Made by a program: the position numbers and the translations under genes. A DNA stretch of 29,275 nt from DAIDKA01 sp035503515 (GTDB lineage Bacteria; Pseudomonadota; Gammaproteobacteria; Steroidobacterales; Steroidobacteraceae), in NCBI GenBank assembly GCA_035503515.1, contig DATJTJ010000097.1, forward strand, positions 1 through 29,275, read 5' to 3'. The notes under the pieces were generated by a model that was not told where the DNA came from, searched no databases, and saw nothing but the letters and a program-made list of their open reading frames with translations. Position 1 is the first letter of the stretch. Each line of letters opens with the position of its first letter. Below are positions 22,617 to 29,275 of the stretch, piece by piece.

Positions 22617-25115
22617 ATGCAGCTCAGTAAATCCGGTACCGTGCAGGTGCGGGGTGCGCGCACACACAATCTGCGCAACGTCGATCTCGACCTTCCACGT
22701 GACGCCCTCGTGGTGTTCACCGGTGTCTCCGGTTCGGGCAAGTCATCCCTTGCATTCGGCACGATCTACGCCGAAGCCCAACGGCGCTACTTCGAGTCCG
22801 TGAGTCCCTACGCGCGGCGGCTGATCGACCAGGTCGCGACGCCCGATGTCGACACGATCGAAGGGTTGCCACCGGCGGTCGCCCTGCAGCAGCACGCAAG
22901 CTCGGGCAGCAGCCGCTCTTCGGTCGGCAGCATCACCACGGTGTCCAACCTGCTGCGCATGCTCTACTCGCGCGCCGGCGACTACCCACCGGGGCAGGGG
23001 ATCCTGTATGCCGAGGACTTCTCCCCCAATACGCCGCAGGGCGCCTGCAGCCAGTGTCATGGACTCGGTCGCGTCTACGATGTGAGCGAGACCACCATGG
23101 TCCCGGATCCTTCCCTGAGCATCGCCGAACGCGCCATCGCCGCCTGGCCGCCGGCCTGGCATGGGCAGAACCTGCAGGACATTCTGGTGACCCTCGGCCA
23201 TGACATCCACACGCCCCGGCGTAAGTTGCCGAAAAAGAGCCGCGAATGGATCCTGTACACCGACGAACAGCCCACCGTGCCCGTGTACGCGGGCTTCACG
23301 GCAGCGGAAGTGCGCCAGGTCATGCGCCGCAAGATGGCTCCCAGCTACATGGGCACTTTCACCGGCGTTCGCAGGTACTTGCTGCAGACGTTTCAGACTT
23401 CCAAAAGCCCCATGATGAGGAAGCGCGCCGCCCGCTTCCTGCGTTCGACGCTCTGTTCCCTCTGCAAGGGCAAGCGTCTCCGGCAGGCGGCGTTGCGGAT
23501 TTCCTTCGCCGGGCTCGATATCGCCGCCCTGTCGCATCTTTCCTTCAACGATCTCTCGCAGCTGCTGCAGACCGCCGCGGCAGCACGCGGACGGTCGGCC
23601 GAGAAGCAGCTGGTCGCGACGCGGATCGTCGCCAACATCACCGAACGCATTGCGACACTTCAGCACCTTGGCCTCGGCTATCTTGCTCCCGAACGGGCTA
23701 CGCCGACGCTGTCACCGGGGGAACTGCAGCGCCTGCGGCTCGCGACCCAGCTGCGGTCAAACCTGTTCGGCGTGATTTATGTTCTGGATGAGCCGTCCGC
23801 GGGTCTGCATCCCGCGGACACTGCAGCGCTCATGGACGCCCTTGACCAGCTCAGGGCATCCGGCAATTCGCTGTTCATCATCGAGCACGACCTGGATGTC
23901 ATGGGTCGCGCCGACTGGCTGGTCGAGGTAGGGCCCGGTGCCGGTTCGGGGGGTGGCCGGATCGTCTACAACGGACCTCCCGAAGGATTGCGCGGCCAGC
24001 GCGATTCCGCCACGCGACCCTATCTTTTCGCGCAGCGGCAGCCTCGGCGTCGGTTATCCCGGATCCCGCTCGGGTGGCTGCGGCTCAAATCCGTCACGCG
24101 CAATAACCTGCGCAAGCTCGATGTGGCATTCCCGCTTGGCGTATTCACCGTGGTGACCGGCGTTTCCGGCTCCGGAAAATCAAGTCTCGTCAGCCTCGCT
24201 CTCACCGAGTTGCTGGCCGACCGGCTCGCCGGCGCCCGTGCGGCCACCCATGAGGAACTGCCCGAGGCGCCGCCCCCGGAGGAGCTGGAACTCACCCGCG
24301 GCGAGGTGCTCGAAGGCGAGGACTCCATTCGCCGCATCGTTGCCATCGATCAGCGACCCATCGGACGCACCCCCCGGTCCAATCTGGCAACCTACACCGG
24401 ACTCTTTGACGAGGTGAGGAAGATATTCGCCAAAACGCAACTGGCGCGCTCACGCCGCTACGCGGCGGGGCACTTCTCCTTCAATGTCGATGGCGGCCGC
24501 TGCCCCGCCTGCCATGGCGAAGGATTCGTCAGCGTGGAGCTGCTGTTCATGCCCAGCGTCTTTGCCCCGTGCTCCACCTGTCGTGGCTCGCGCTACACCG
24601 AGGCGACTCTGGAAGTGACCTACCGCGACCACAACATTGCCGAGATCCTGGCCATGACCGTGGACCAGGCCAGCCTGTTCTTCAATGACAACCGCGCCAT
24701 CCACCGGCCGCTGCAACTGCTGCAGGCCATTGGTCTCGGCTACCTGACACTCGGACAGCCGGCCACGGAACTCTCGGGTGGGGAGGCACAGCGCGTCAAG
24801 CTCGCGACGGAACTGCAGCGTGTCTCTGACGGGGCGACGCTATACCTCATCGACGAGCCGACGGTGGGCCTGCATCCTTCCGACATCGACAAGCTGATGG
24901 CGCAACTCGACATCCTGGTGGAAGCCCGCAACACAGTGATTCTCGCCGAACATGACATGCATGTGGCGGCTACCGCCGACTGGATCATCGATCTTGGCCC
25001 GGGCGCCGGCGATGAGGGCGGTCGCGTCGTCGTCGCCGGTACACCTGAAACCGTGGCTTCGCACCCGACCAGCAGGACTTCACCCTATCTCGCCGCCCTG
25101 CTCGCTCCTGCCTGA
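22617..25115 (+). CDS. UvrA-like ABC ATPase (short, UvrA2-type)
   Basis: The 832-aa protein has two ABC modules: Walker A GVSGSGKSS twice (residues 36-44 and in the second half), signatures LSPGELQRLRLATQL and LSGGEAQRVKLATEL, and Walker B VLDEPSAGLHP and LIDEPTVGLHP. Zinc-finger CxxC pairs (CSQCHG, CSLCKG, CPACHG, CSTCRG) fit UvrA proteins. It is about 100 residues shorter than UvrA (about 940), as in UvrA2/DrrC-like proteins that lack the UvrB-binding domain and act in drug or DNA-damage tolerance. ATG at 22617 is used; an in-frame GTG at 22599 adds six residues. Its end converges on the SDR gene four bases away. Confidence 0.92.
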   Translation: MQLSKSGTVQVRGARTHNLRNVDLDLPRDALVVFTGVSGSGKSSLAFGTIYAEAQRRYFESVSPYARRLIDQVATPDVDTIEGLPPAVALQQHASSGSSRSSVGSITTVSNLLRMLYSRAGDYPPGQGILYAEDFSPNTPQGACSQCHGLGRVYDVSETTMVPDPSLSIAERAIAAWPPAWHGQNLQDILVTLGHDIHTPRRKLPKKSREWILYTDEQPTVPVYAGFTAAEVRQVMRRKMAPSYMGTFTGVRRYLLQTFQTSKSPMMRKRAARFLRSTLCSLCKGKRLRQAALRISFAGLDIAALSHLSFNDLSQLLQTAAAARGRSAEKQLVATRIVANITERIATLQHLGLGYLAPERATPTLSPGELQRLRLATQLRSNLFGVIYVLDEPSAGLHPADTAALMDALDQLRASGNSLFIIEHDLDVMGRADWLVEVGPGAGSGGGRIVYNGPPEGLRGQRDSATRPYLFAQRQPRRRLSRIPLGWLRLKSVTRNNLRKLDVAFPLGVFTVVTGVSGSGKSSLVSLALTELLADRLAGARAATHEELPEAPPPEELELTRGEVLEGEDSIRRIVAIDQRPIGRTPRSNLATYTGLFDEVRKIFAKTQLARSRRYAAGHFSFNVDGGRCPACHGEGFVSVELLFMPSVFAPCSTCRGSRYTEATLEVTYRDHNIAEILAMTVDQASLFFNDNRAIHRPLQLLQAIGLGYLTLGQPATELSGGEAQRVKLATELQRVSDGATLYLIDEPTVGLHPSDIDKLMAQLDILVEARNTVILAEHDMHVAATADWIIDLGPGAGDEGGRVVVAGTPETVASHPTSRTSPYLAALLAPA

Positions 25116-25138
25116 CGGGCTAGGTCCCGGGCCCGTCA
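25113..25138. terminator. Hairpin at the shared 3' end of the convergent uvrA-like and SDR genes
   Basis: An 8-bp perfect stem (TGACGGGC/GCCCGTCA) with a 10-nt loop includes the stop codons of both genes. There is no T-run, so it may be a bidirectional terminator or just mRNA 3'-end protection. Confidence 0.45.
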
Positions 25139-25959
25139 CGCCGATTCTGCCTGGACCTGCTCGATCCGGATTTCGCGGTGCCCGGGCCGGCCATTCCGCG
25201 GTGCATCTCGGCCAGGGTCGAGTCCGGCATCACATGCGCCATTCCGGCCCGCAACTTGTTGGCGAGGCCCGCCACCACCTCGAGTTTCCCTTCCAGCATG
25301 GCATCGAAGCCGATCCGGGCCACTTCCGCCGCGCTCATTTTCTCCTCGGTTCCTACCTTCGTGTCCATCATGTCCGCGCGTTCGAAGAAGTCCGTCTCGG
25401 TCGCACCGGGCATCAGGCAGGTCACGGTGACGCCCGAGTCCTTGAGTTCATTGCTGAGCGCGACGGAGAAGGAATCAATGAAGGCCTTGGTACCGTTGTA
25501 AACCGCCTGGAAAGTTCCGGGCATCAGTCCGGCGATGGATCCGACGATGAGTACCCGCCCCTTGCCACGGGCGCGCATCTTCGACGCGACGGCATGTACC
25601 AGCCTTATGGTCCCGTCGATATTGGTATGGACGACCTTGAGTGCCTCGTTCAGGTCCTGGTCCAGGAAGGCGCGGCCCAGGCCCCTGCCGGCATTCGCCA
25701 GCAATGCGTCGACCGGACTGCCATTGGCCTCGATCGCCGCGGTGAGCGTGGCAATCCCTTCCGTCGTCGCCAGATCGCACTGAACCGGCGTGCAGTTCAC
25801 GCTCAGGGACGAGAGCTCCCGCGCCGCATTTTCGATGAGCGGCTCATCCGCAGCGACGATCAAGTTCATGCCCCGCTGCGCGCAAAGGCGTGCCAGCTCC
25901 AGGCCAATACCGGTCGAGGCCCCTGTGACGACGGCCAGCTCGCGCGCAATAGCGTTCAT
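25120..25959 (-). CDS. Short-chain dehydrogenase/reductase
   Basis: The 279-aa protein is a classical SDR with cofactor loop TGASTGIG (12-19), strand motif LLANAG, catalytic Ser141 (VGSIAG), and Tyr154-x3-Lys158 (YNGTK). It reduces or oxidises a carbonyl or alcohol with NAD(P)(H); the substrate is unknown. ATG at 25959 is chosen since the fold starts ten residues later; upstream codons to 26031 are not conserved. The C-terminal tail is Arg/Ser-rich (SGSSRSRQNRRDGPGT) and may be disordered. It converges on the uvrA-like gene and is divergent from the SRPBCC run. Confidence 0.92.
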   Translation of the reverse strand: MNAIARELAVVTGASTGIGLELARLCAQRGMNLIVAADEPLIENAARELSSLSVNCTPVQCDLATTEGIATLTAAIEANGSPVDALLANAGRGLGRAFLDQDLNEALKVVHTNIDGTIRLVHAVASKMRARGKGRVLIVGSIAGLMPGTFQAVYNGTKAFIDSFSVALSNELKDSGVTVTCLMPGATETDFFERADMMDTKVGTEEKMSAAEVARIGFDAMLEGKLEVVAGLANKLRAGMAHVMPDSTLAEMHRGMAGPGTAKSGSSRSRQNRRDGPGT

Positions 25960-26182
25960 GGTTGCTCCAATGATGGTGGAAGGCTTGGATCCTGCCCGAC
26001 AAGCACAATCCAGCCGCCGGTCCACCGCCACGCCCGGCGGACCTCATCCTAGGCCGGACGCCGCCGACGGGCGCCCGCAAGCTACGCGGACGATCCCTAC
26101 AGCAGATTGGCGCACGGCTGTAATTGTGCCGTCGCCGCAAGGCGCTGATGCTCCCGGAACACCGCTGATCTGGAGTGGCTCC

Positions 26183-26767
26183 ATGAATGAAGGTACAGGC
26201 GAACACCTGGGCGACGACGGGCCGCTGTGCGCTTCCAGACATCCCGGCGCCGAGGTTACCCATGTCGAGCATCTCGCGGCACGGCCCGGCGACGTACTGG
26301 TCGGCCGCAGCGTCACCATCGATCGCCCCCGGCAGGAGCTCTACGCCTTCTGGCGCAACTTCGAGAATCTGCCGCTCTTCATGCACAACATCCGACGCGT
26401 GACGGTGATCGATTCGACGCATTCGCGCTGGCTCGTCGCCGCCCCCGCCGGCAAAAGCGTCGAGTGGCCCTCGGCCATCACGGTCGACGATCCGGGGCAG
26501 CTGATCGGGTGGGAATCGGAGGAAGGTGCCAGCGTGCGCAACAGCGGGACGGTTGAATTCAAGGACTCTCCCGAAAGGCGCGGCACGGTCGTCACGGTCA
26601 CCCTTGCCTACGATCCCCCGGCGGGCGCGATCGGCCAAATGATCGCGAAGCTGTTCCACAAGGAGCCCAAGATCCAGGCCCGCCGCGACCTGCGGCGCTT
26701 CAAGCAGCTGATGGAGACCGGCGAGGTGGCCACTGCCGCCCCGCCATACGCCGCGCCGCGCGCGTGA
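26183..26767 (+). CDS. SRPBCC-family (cyclase/dehydrase-like) protein
   Basis: The 194-aa product carries a START/polyketide-cyclase fold: VGRSVTIDRPRQELYAFWRN opens the fold, followed by WLVAAPAGKSVEWPSAITVDD, GTVEFKDSPERRGTVVTVTL and a long C-terminal helix ending RRDLRRFKQLMETGEV. Such proteins bind lipids or hydrophobic ligands. ATG at 26183 has GGAG eight bases upstream, and this start makes a 28-residue acidic lead-in. It precedes the alcohol dehydrogenase by 34 bp and may be in one operon with it. This pairing of SRPBCC, zinc ADH and oxidoreductase is common in environmental proteobacteria, but the pathway is unknown. Confidence 0.9.
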   Translation: MNEGTGEHLGDDGPLCASRHPGAEVTHVEHLAARPGDVLVGRSVTIDRPRQELYAFWRNFENLPLFMHNIRRVTVIDSTHSRWLVAAPAGKSVEWPSAITVDDPGQLIGWESEEGASVRNSGTVEFKDSPERRGTVVTVTLAYDPPAGAIGQMIAKLFHKEPKIQARRDLRRFKQLMETGEVATAAPPYAAPRA

Positions 26768-26801
26768 CGTCGCACCCACCCAGAATCGCAAGGAACCTAC
26801 G

Positions 26802-27992
26802 ATGCGCGCACTGACCTGGCATGGCAGACACGACGTCCGGATGGAAACGATTCCGGATCCGAAGATCGTGAATCCCCGCGATGCAATCATCCGCATAACC
26901 TCGACGGCCATCTGCGGTTCCGACCTGCATCTCTACGATCACGTGATCCCGACGATGAAATCGGGGGACGTGCTGGGGCACGAATTCATGGGCGAGGTAG
27001 TCGAAGTGGGCCCGGGCAACAGGAAGCTGCGGGTCGGACAGCGGGTGGTGGTGCCCTTTGTCATCGCCTGCGGCGAATGCTTCTTCTGCAAGAAGCAGCA
27101 ATTCGCCGCCTGCGACAACTCCAATCCCGCAGAAAGCGCGGACATGTCCGAGTTCCTCTACGGCTACCCGATGACGGGTGCCTTCGGCTACGCCCATCTG
27201 ACTGGCGGTTACGCGGGTGGCCAGGCGGAGTATGCGCGGGTTCCCTTTGCGGACGTCGGGCCCATCGTCATTCCGGACGGCATCGAGGATGAGAAGGTGC
27301 TGTTCCTGTCGGACATCCTGCCAACCGGATGGATGGCGGCGGTCAATTGCCAGATCGAGCCTGAGGAAGTGGTGGCCGTGTGGGGCTGCGGACCGGTGGG
27401 ACTTTTTGCGATTCAGAGCGCCTTTGCCCTGGGGGCCCATCGGGTGATTGCGATCGATCATTACCCGCACCGGCTGGCGCTCGCGAAATCCATGGGAGCC
27501 GAAACCCTGAACTTCGAGGAGTCGGATGTCCGCGAGGCGCTGGTGGAAATGACGGGCGGCATCGGTCCGGACGCCTGCATCGACGCCGTCGGCATGGAGA
27601 GCCATGGCTTCACGGCCGACAGCATGATGGACAAGGTGAAGTCTTCGATGAAACTGGTGACCGATGAGACCCATGGCCTGCGTCAGGTGATCATTGCCTG
27701 CCGCAAGGGCGGCCGCGTCTCGATTCCCGGCGTGTACGGCGGTGTCACGGACAAGTTTCCCATCGGCGCGATGATGGAAAAGGGTCTCTCGATCAAAGGG
27801 GGCCAGACGCACGTCCAGAAATACACCGCGGACCTTCTGAAGCTCATCCTCGAAGGCAAGCTCAATACGACCTTCCTGATTTCCCATCGGCTGCCGCTGG
27901 AGGAGGCGCCTACCGGTTACAAGATCTTCAAGGAACAGCAGAATGACGTAACCAAGGTAGTCCTCAAACCCGCAGGCATCACGCGCCACTGA
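26802..27992 (+). CDS. Zinc-dependent alcohol dehydrogenase (formaldehyde dehydrogenase-like)
   Basis: The 396-aa protein is a medium-chain zinc dehydrogenase. Catalytic zinc ligands are Cys38 (CGSDLH) and His60-Glu61 (GHE); four cysteines for the structural zinc are C90, C93, C96 and C104 (CGECFFCKKQQFAAC). The NAD-binding loop is VWGCGPVGLFAIQSAFALGA. The long insert YGYPMTGAFGYAHLTGGYAG before the cofactor domain is typical of the formaldehyde-dehydrogenase-like branch. It probably oxidises or dismutates an aldehyde or alcohol in the cytoplasm. Its stop is in the loop of a hairpin that overlaps the next gene's start. Confidence 0.93.
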   Translation: MRALTWHGRHDVRMETIPDPKIVNPRDAIIRITSTAICGSDLHLYDHVIPTMKSGDVLGHEFMGEVVEVGPGNRKLRVGQRVVVPFVIACGECFFCKKQQFAACDNSNPAESADMSEFLYGYPMTGAFGYAHLTGGYAGGQAEYARVPFADVGPIVIPDGIEDEKVLFLSDILPTGWMAAVNCQIEPEEVVAVWGCGPVGLFAIQSAFALGAHRVIAIDHYPHRLALAKSMGAETLNFEESDVREALVEMTGGIGPDACIDAVGMESHGFTADSMMDKVKSSMKLVTDETHGLRQVIIACRKGGRVSIPGVYGGVTDKFPIGAMMEKGLSIKGGQTHVQKYTADLLKLILEGKLNTTFLISHRLPLEEAPTGYKIFKEQQNDVTKVVLKPAGITRH

Positions 27993-28007
27993 AGGTGGCG
28001 TGATGCC
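27975..28007 (+). promoter_or_regulatory. Hairpin sequestering the start codon of the flavodoxin-like gene
   Basis: A 10-bp perfect stem (27975-27984 with 27998-28007), plus a further three CAC/GTG pairs, spans the ADH stop and the next start. The ATG at 28003 is in the 3' arm, and AAGG (27992-27995) is in or near the loop. Ribosomes ending the ADH gene would open it, so translation may be coupled. Confidence 0.55.
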
Positions 28008-29079
28008 CAAGCCGCCCGACGTGAGGACCGGTCAGGGACCGGGACAGCTTACGCATGCCGAATTCGCGGCCCGGTTCCGCAGGCGCTTCTTCGACCCGGC
28101 CTTCGGTTCACACGAAGCCGCAATCGAAGAATTGCTCGCAGTCGCCTGGGAGGCCTATCGGCATTCACGGAAGAGCCCGCAGACGCGCCCGGCGGGGCCG
28201 GGCTTCGCCGATCCAGGTTATGAACTGTCCATCGAATGGCTTGGCGCCAAGGCCGCGGTGGATCAGGCCCGGCAGCGGCAGGGTGATCCCCAGGGTCCGT
28301 CGAGGGTGCTTCTGGTGTGCGGTGCCGCCCGCAACGACAAGACCTGCCCCGGGGAGATGTCGAAGACATTCCGCATGCTGCAGATCGCACGCTGCGTCTT
28401 TGCGGACCAGTCATTCGAGGCGGACGTGCTGGACCTGAGCCTGCTGGTCTCCGAGTACGGCAAGAGCATCTACCCGTGCAAGGGCTGTGTGTCGACGGCC
28501 ATGCCCCTGTGCCACTGGCCCTGCTCGTGCTATCCCAACCACAGCCTCGGTCAGGTGTCCGACTGCATGAACGACATCTATCCGCGTTGGGTTGCCGCTC
28601 ACGGGATCATGATCATCACCCCGGTGTACTGGTATCAGGCCCCCACGGTCCTCAAGGCGATGATCGACCGCCTGGTGTGCGCGGACGGCGGTAATCCGGA
28701 CCCTTCCAGTACGCATGGCAAGACCGTCGCGGAGGCCAAGGCGCTGGAACTGCGGGGCTGGGCCTACCCGCGCCACCTGGCCGGGCGCTCGTATTCCATC
28801 ATCGTCCACGGCGATGCTGCCGGTGCGGAGACACTGCGCCGTTCGCTGTGCGACTGGCTGGATGATATGGATCTCATCCGTGCGGGCACTGCCTCCTGCA
28901 TCGATCGCTACATCGACTATTACGGCAAGTACGCGACCAGCCACGATGCCTTCGACGCCGATGCGGCTCTGCACGGGGAAATCCGCAATGCGGCTCTGGC
29001 ACTATGTCAGCACATCCGACAGCGCCGGGCGGGAATGGCACCGCCTGATGCGGAACTGTCCGAACCGCGTCCGAAATGA
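28003..29079 (+). CDS. NADPH-dependent FMN reductase-like oxidoreductase, Cys-rich
   Basis: The 358-aa protein has a flavodoxin-like fold: VLLVCGAARNDKTCPGEMSK for FMN phosphate binding, then IMIITPVYWYQAPTVLKAMIDRLV, the usual NADPH-dependent FMN reductase block, and YSIIVHGDAAGAETLR. Residues 1-95 are an extension rich in helices. Between the strands is a Cys cluster (C159, C162, C170, C174, C176, C188; PCKGC and CHWPCSC), at the place where iron-sulphur flavoproteins carry their cluster, so an Fe-S centre is possible. ATG at 28003 follows AAGG; GTG at 28000 is an alternative. It lies 10 bp after the ADH gene. Confidence 0.87.
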   Translation: MPKPPDVRTGQGPGQLTHAEFAARFRRRFFDPAFGSHEAAIEELLAVAWEAYRHSRKSPQTRPAGPGFADPGYELSIEWLGAKAAVDQARQRQGDPQGPSRVLLVCGAARNDKTCPGEMSKTFRMLQIARCVFADQSFEADVLDLSLLVSEYGKSIYPCKGCVSTAMPLCHWPCSCYPNHSLGQVSDCMNDIYPRWVAAHGIMIITPVYWYQAPTVLKAMIDRLVCADGGNPDPSSTHGKTVAEAKALELRGWAYPRHLAGRSYSIIVHGDAAGAETLRRSLCDWLDDMDLIRAGTASCIDRYIDYYGKYATSHDAFDADAALHGEIRNAALALCQHIRQRRAGMAPPDAELSEPRPK

Positions 29080-29104
29080 CGGGAGGGTTTCAATAGCCGC
29101 GCGC

Positions 29105-29275
29105 TCACCGGGTCGAGGTCAGGAAGTGCACGGCCAGTGCTACCGCGATCAGCGCGATCAGGATGTTCAGCACGACGCCGTGACGCAGCCGGTGCCCAGG
29201 AGGTGCCTGAAGAGCGCGGGCGACGTTGAAGAAGTGACGGGCCGAGACCACGGCCACCACCGCGCCCAGGAACAG
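29105..29275 (-). CDS. C-terminal part of a membrane protein (DUF202-like, tentative)
   Basis: Fifty-seven codons are visible, reading leftward from the right edge to a TGA at 29107-29105. They encode two hydrophobic helices, LFLGAVVAVVSARHFFNVAR and VVLNILIALIAVALAVHFLT. The basic loop between them (RALQAPPGHRLRHG) and the short end resemble YidH/DUF202 membrane proteins. The N-terminal part is beyond the window, so identification is weak. Confidence 0.6.
   Translation of the reverse strand: MFLGAVVAVVSARHFFNVARALQAPPGHRLRHGVVLNILIALIAVALAVHFLTSTR

Noticed and set aside
25790..26182. N-terminal extension of the SRPBCC frame
   Set aside because: It is antisense to the SDR gene and lacks family features; ATG at 26183 has a good ribosome site.
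26700..28010. Minus-strand open frame (436 codons) opposite the zinc dehydrogenase
   Set aside because: No motif and a biased composition; the plus strand has the complete dehydrogenase with zinc ligands.

Overview
The window is high-GC bacterial DNA with bacterial Shine-Dalgarno sites, Tat and Sec signal peptides, and LacI, LysR and MarR regulators. An outer-membrane beta-barrel protein and the general gene style point to a proteobacterium, most likely a gammaproteobacterium of the Xanthomonadales/Steroidobacterales kind. That placement is an inference. No rRNA, tRNA or CRISPR array was seen.

Region 1 (1-4130, visibly lower GC than the rest) looks like an accessory island. It reads leftward: outer-membrane beta-barrel protein, PAP2 phosphatase, four-helix membrane protein, second PAP2 phosphatase, and a YncE-like beta-propeller that runs off the left edge. 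Between the barrel gene and the first PAP2 gene lies a scar made of a group II intron domain V and the 3' tail of a sensor histidine kinase gene on the opposite strand. The barrel gene and the first PAP2 gene share a near-identical 19-bp inverted repeat about 52 bp before their start codons, so they are probably co-regulated.

Region 2 (4173-17177) is a carbohydrate-use locus. It holds an internally shortened DUF4139 protein, a FucP/GluP-type sugar MFS transporter, a LacI regulator, a periplasmic GH3 beta-glucosidase with a PA14 insert, a GH8 exo-oligoxylanase-like enzyme, a pirin, a LysR regulator, a 38-aa membrane peptide and a large cytoplasmic GH94 phosphorylase. LacI-type operators lie in front of the transporter/LacI pair and immediately downstream of a good promoter for the GH3 gene. 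The peptide, LysR, pirin and GH8 genes are chained by overlapping stop and start codons. A reasonable model is that short beta-glucans are trimmed or imported and then cleaved by phosphorolysis; GH94 length and the GH3/LacI context suggest beta-1,2-gluco-oligosaccharides, but this is unproven.

Region 3 (17250-22600) holds small stress or housekeeping genes: MarR, DUF427, a Tat-type NAD(P)-binding protein, two small proteins, an unrecognised protein converging on a DUF4326 gene, a ferritin-like protein, and an MDR oxidoreductase preceded by an orphan Tat-leader ORF.

Region 4 (22600-29275) holds a short UvrA-like ABC ATPase, a convergent SDR gene with a shared hairpin at the stops, and a rightward run of SRPBCC protein, zinc alcohol dehydrogenase and a Cys-rich flavodoxin-like oxidoreductase. 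A hairpin at the junction of the last two sequesters the second gene's start codon. The window ends inside a leftward membrane-protein gene.
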